DNA of 64,000 bases from Rarobacter faecitabidus (lineage in GTDB: Bacteria; Actinomycetota; Actinomycetes; Actinomycetales; Cellulomonadaceae): NCBI RefSeq assembly GCF_006716265.1, contig NZ_VFOS01000005.1, positions 1-64,000 of the forward strand. The letters are read 5' to 3'. Every line of letters begins with the position of its first letter. Positions within the stretch are counted from its first letter, which is position 1. The notes below the pieces were generated by a model. That model was not told where the DNA came from and ran no database searches. It saw nothing but the letters and a program-made list of their open reading frames with translations. Shown here piece by piece: positions 61,234 through 64,000 of the stretch. A program made the position numbers and the translations under genes.

Positions 61234-64000
61234 ATGCAACAATCTCGCCAGAGTCGAATGCGCATATCGCGCAGAGGTAAGCGGAGTATCGCCGCTATCT
61301 CAACTTTCATCCTCGGGGTGTCCATGATGGGCATCACGACCCCAGTCGCTTCCGCGGCTCCGGGAGACACGTGGGGCAACTCGTTCGAGACGGGAGAGGC
61401 GGCCCCGCTCGCGAACACGAACTATGAGGCTCCGGACAACGTCACGGGATACTCGTACGTGCCCGGTACGCTCCTTCCCGACGTCATCGCGGCGACTGCT
61501 TCGGCCGAGAACGGCACGAACGAGAACGCCCCGAAGGCGGCCGATGGAGACCCGACCACCAAGTGGCTCGCCAACGCGACAACCGCCTGGCTCCGGTTCG
61601 AGATGCAGAACCCTGTCGTCCTCAAGAAATACGTGATGGTGACGGCCAACGACTCGTCCGACCGCAATCCGAAGAACTGGACGGTCCAAGGATCGAGCGA
61701 CGGCAGCACTTGGACCGACCTGGAATCCCAGACGAACCAGTTGCCCACGACGACGGCCCCGTTCACCCGCGTCGAATACACCGGTCTGGCATCCAACACG
61801 ACCCCCTACAAGTTCTACCGACTCAACATCACCGCCAACAACGGCAACAGCCTCATCCAGCTGGCCGACTGGGAGCTCTTCAGTGACACCAGTATGCCGG
61901 TTCCCGAGCAGCCGATGTCCGTTGAGGCCACCACGGGTCCCGGAAGCGGACGCACCGCCAAACTGAACGCCGGCTGGACCGGCGTTAAGGCACTGCGCTA
62001 CCGCGGCCAGCACCTGGAGAACGGCGACGCCAAGGCGACCAACGTCGTCTACGACGGCCTGAATCTCGCCATCGGCGACGACACAGAGCTGTCCTACAAG
62101 ATCTTCCCGCAATTGATCGACACGGATCTGACTTACCCGGCCACTTACGCAGCGATCGATCTCGAACTATCGGATGGTTCGACGACTTCGCTCGCCTCCG
62201 AGGAGAACCTGGTCGACAGCTACGGCTTCGACTTCGGCGCCCAGGCATACGGCGACCAGAAGGCGTTCTACGGTAGCCAGTGGAACAATGTGCAGGTCGA
62301 CCTGAGCGGGCTCGAGGGGAAGACGATCACCAAGATCCTCCTCACCTACGACAACCCGACGGGTAAGAAGGGCACGATGTTCACCGGCTGGATCGACGAT
62401 CTCAAGATCGCGGCCGCCCAGCCCATCGACGGCTCGAACCTGCTGAACTACGTCGACACCCGCCGCGGCTCGAACGGCACCACGTCGTTCTCGCGCGGTC
62501 TGACGCAGCCGCTCACCGCCGTGCCGAACGGCTTCAACTTCGTTGTTCCCTACACCAACGCAACCTCGCAGTCGCAGCCGTACTCCTACCACCGGGACAA
62601 CAACTCCGCGAACAAGCTCACGCTCCAGGGCATCGGGATCTCGCACGTCACCAGCCCGTGGATGGGTGACCGCAACCAGTTCACGCTGATGCCGATCGAC
62701 GGCTCATCGACGGCGGCGCCGAACGCAACTCCGAGCACGCGTGCGCAGACGTTCACGCACGACCAAGAGGTTGCGAAGCCGGACTACTACAAGGTCGAAC
62801 TCGACAACAGCACTGTCGTCGAGGCAACTGCCTCGGACCACGGTGGTGTCTTCCGCTTCACGAACAACCGTAGCGGCGAGACCTCGCTGCGCGTCCTCGC
62901 GGACAAGGTGACCGGGGACGGAGCACTCTCGATCGACGCCACCGGAAAGCTGACCGGCTGGATCGATCAGGGCTCGGGTCTCTCGGTCGGCCGCAGCCGC
63001 ATGTTCGTGTCAGGTACCTTCTCCAAGACGCCGACGGCGATCGGCGCCGGAACCAACCGCACCGGAAGCTCCTACGGTTCGTTCCCGATCACCTCGGGCG
63101 ACAAGACCGTCGAACTGCGCTGGGCAACGTCGTTCATCTCACAGGACCAGGCGGATAAGAACCTGGCTCGTGAGGTCGCAGGCGAGACGTTCGAGGACGT
63201 TCGCACCGCCGCAGCCAACGCCTGGCTCGACCGCCTGAGCGTGATCGACCTGTCGGCTTCGAGCACCGCTACGGATGCGCAGAAGCTGCAGATCTACTCG
63301 GACCTGTACCGCCTCAACCTGTACCCGAACTCGCAGTTCGAGGACACGAGCGAGCTGGGTTCGACCACTCCCGTCTACAAGTACGCCTCCCCCGTTTCGG
63401 CGCAGACCGGTTCGGCAACGACGACCCAGACGAACGCGGCCATCAAGGACGGCAAGATCTACGTCAACAACGGATTCTGGGACACGTACCGCACGGCCTG
63501 GCCCCTGTACTCGTTCCTGTACCCGGATATCGCCGAGGAATTGGTGAGCGGCTTCGTCCAGCAGTACCGCGACGCGGGCTGGATCTCGCGGTGGAGCTCG
63601 CCGGGCTACGCCGACCTGATGACGGGAACGAGTTCCGACGTCGCATTCGCCGAGGCATACACCTCTGGCGCGATCTCGACCGAACTGGCCGAGGAAGCAT
63701 ACGCGGCAGGACTGAAGAACGCGACGGCTCTGCCGGCGTCCAACACGCCCGCTGGATCCTCCTCGAACCAGATCGGTCGCAAGGGGCTCAACCAGTCCAT
63801 CTTCCTCGGCTACATCCCGGCCAGCCAGAACCAGTCGACGTCGTGGGCTCTCGAGGGTTACATCAACGACTACGGGCTGGGCCAGATGGCCAAGAAGCTG
63901 TCCGAGGACACGTCGATCTCTGCCGACAAGCGCGCGCGCTATGCCGACGAGGCCGAGTACCTGACCGAGCGCGCGAGCAACTACGTGCACGCGTTCGACC
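61234..64000 (+). CDS. GH92-family protein F (partial, runs off the window)
   Basis: The frame is open from ATG 61234 (GGGAG seven bases upstream) to the window end, about 922 residues without a stop. It has a signal peptide (about 1-46), an F5/8 type C module (about 47-215), a beta-sandwich (about 216-400) and the GH92 domain from about 405. NYVDTRRGSN, GISHVTSPWMGDRNQF and NGFWDTYRTAWPLYSFLYPD are close to D and E, so it is a third member of that subgroup. The positions that decide Glu versus Gln at the catalytic acid, and any lysine-rich tail, lie beyond the window. Confidence 0.88.
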   Translation, partial: MQQSRQSRMRISRRGKRSIAAISTFILGVSMMGITTPVASAAPGDTWGNSFETGEAAPLANTNYEAPDNVTGYSYVPGTLLPDVIAATASAENGTNENAPKAADGDPTTKWLANATTAWLRFEMQNPVVLKKYVMVTANDSSDRNPKNWTVQGSSDGSTWTDLESQTNQLPTTTAPFTRVEYTGLASNTTPYKFYRLNITANNGNSLIQLADWELFSDTSMPVPEQPMSVEATTGPGSGRTAKLNAGWTGVKALRYRGQHLENGDAKATNVVYDGLNLAIGDDTELSYKIFPQLIDTDLTYPATYAAIDLELSDGSTTSLASEENLVDSYGFDFGAQAYGDQKAFYGSQWNNVQVDLSGLEGKTITKILLTYDNPTGKKGTMFTGWIDDLKIAAAQPIDGSNLLNYVDTRRGSNGTTSFSRGLTQPLTAVPNGFNFVVPYTNATSQSQPYSYHRDNNSANKLTLQGIGISHVTSPWMGDRNQFTLMPIDGSSTAAPNATPSTRAQTFTHDQEVAKPDYYKVELDNSTVVEATASDHGGVFRFTNNRSGETSLRVLADKVTGDGALSIDATGKLTGWIDQGSGLSVGRSRMFVSGTFSKTPTAIGAGTNRTGSSYGSFPITSGDKTVELRWATSFISQDQADKNLAREVAGETFEDVRTAAANAWLDRLSVIDLSASSTATDAQKLQIYSDLYRLNLYPNSQFEDTSELGSTTPVYKYASPVSAQTGSATTTQTNAAIKDGKIYVNNGFWDTYRTAWPLYSFLYPDIAEELVSGFVQQYRDAGWISRWSSPGYADLMTGTSSDVAFAEAYTSGAISTELAEEAYAAGLKNATALPASNTPAGSSSNQIGRKGLNQSIFLGYIPASQNQSTSWALEGYINDYGLGQMAKKLSEDTSISADKRARYADEAEYLTERASNYVHAFD

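Overview
The window is a stretch of a high-GC Gram-positive (actinobacterial) chromosome. The first 10 kb carries the block ino1 - PadR regulator - ponA - rpsF - ssb - rpsR - rplI - (MATE transporter) - dnaB, an arrangement known from mycobacteria, corynebacteria and other Actinobacteria, usually not far from the replication origin. GTG starts are frequent. No rRNA, tRNA, insertion sequence, CRISPR array or phage gene was recognised. The genus cannot be fixed from the sequence alone.

Layout. 1-10 kb: housekeeping genes as above. A perfect 12-bp-arm PadR-type operator precedes the padR-ino1 pair, and a cluster of DnaA-box-like 9-mers lies in the MATE/dnaB divergent gap. 10-18 kb: a DsbA-type oxidoreductase, a Gfo/Idh/MocA oxidoreductase, what looks like a decayed fpg remnant, a LysR regulator divergent from an EamA exporter, a tryptophan leader peptide with attenuator upstream of a fused TrpE-TrpG anthranilate synthase, and an APC amino-acid permease. 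18-64 kb: a very large block of secreted carbohydrate-active proteins. It holds two tandem multi-domain enzymes with an apparent (alpha/alpha)6 catalytic domain, six GH92-family proteins (the last cut by the window end), and a non-catalytic lectin-like partner. Interspersed are a CNNM/HlyC membrane protein, a kelch/FN3 secreted protein, a small DedA-type membrane protein and a frameshifted dihydrofolate-reductase-like pseudogene.

How the block works together. All seven transcription units encoding glycosidases carry one copy of a 14-bp palindrome, consensus TGACAACGTTGTCA, placed a few bases downstream of a recognisable -10 box. This is the pattern of a LacI-family regulon, but no LacI gene is present in the window. 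Two GH92 proteins keep the catalytic-acid Glu (GNEP motif). Three others have Gln at that position (SNQP or SNQV), the substitution reported for a Cellulosimicrobium GH92 enzyme that cleaves mannose-1-phosphate linkages. The locus therefore looks like a dedicated machine for fungal or yeast mannan, including phosphomannan, or for related mannose-rich glycans. Every complete glycosidase, and the lectin-like protein, ends in a roughly 90-100 residue extremely lysine-rich beta-domain that is almost free of acidic residues; no LPXTG sorting signal is present. This tail is the most unusual feature here and may hold the enzymes on the cell surface or on anionic substrate. No transporter or intracellular mannose-metabolism gene lies in the block.
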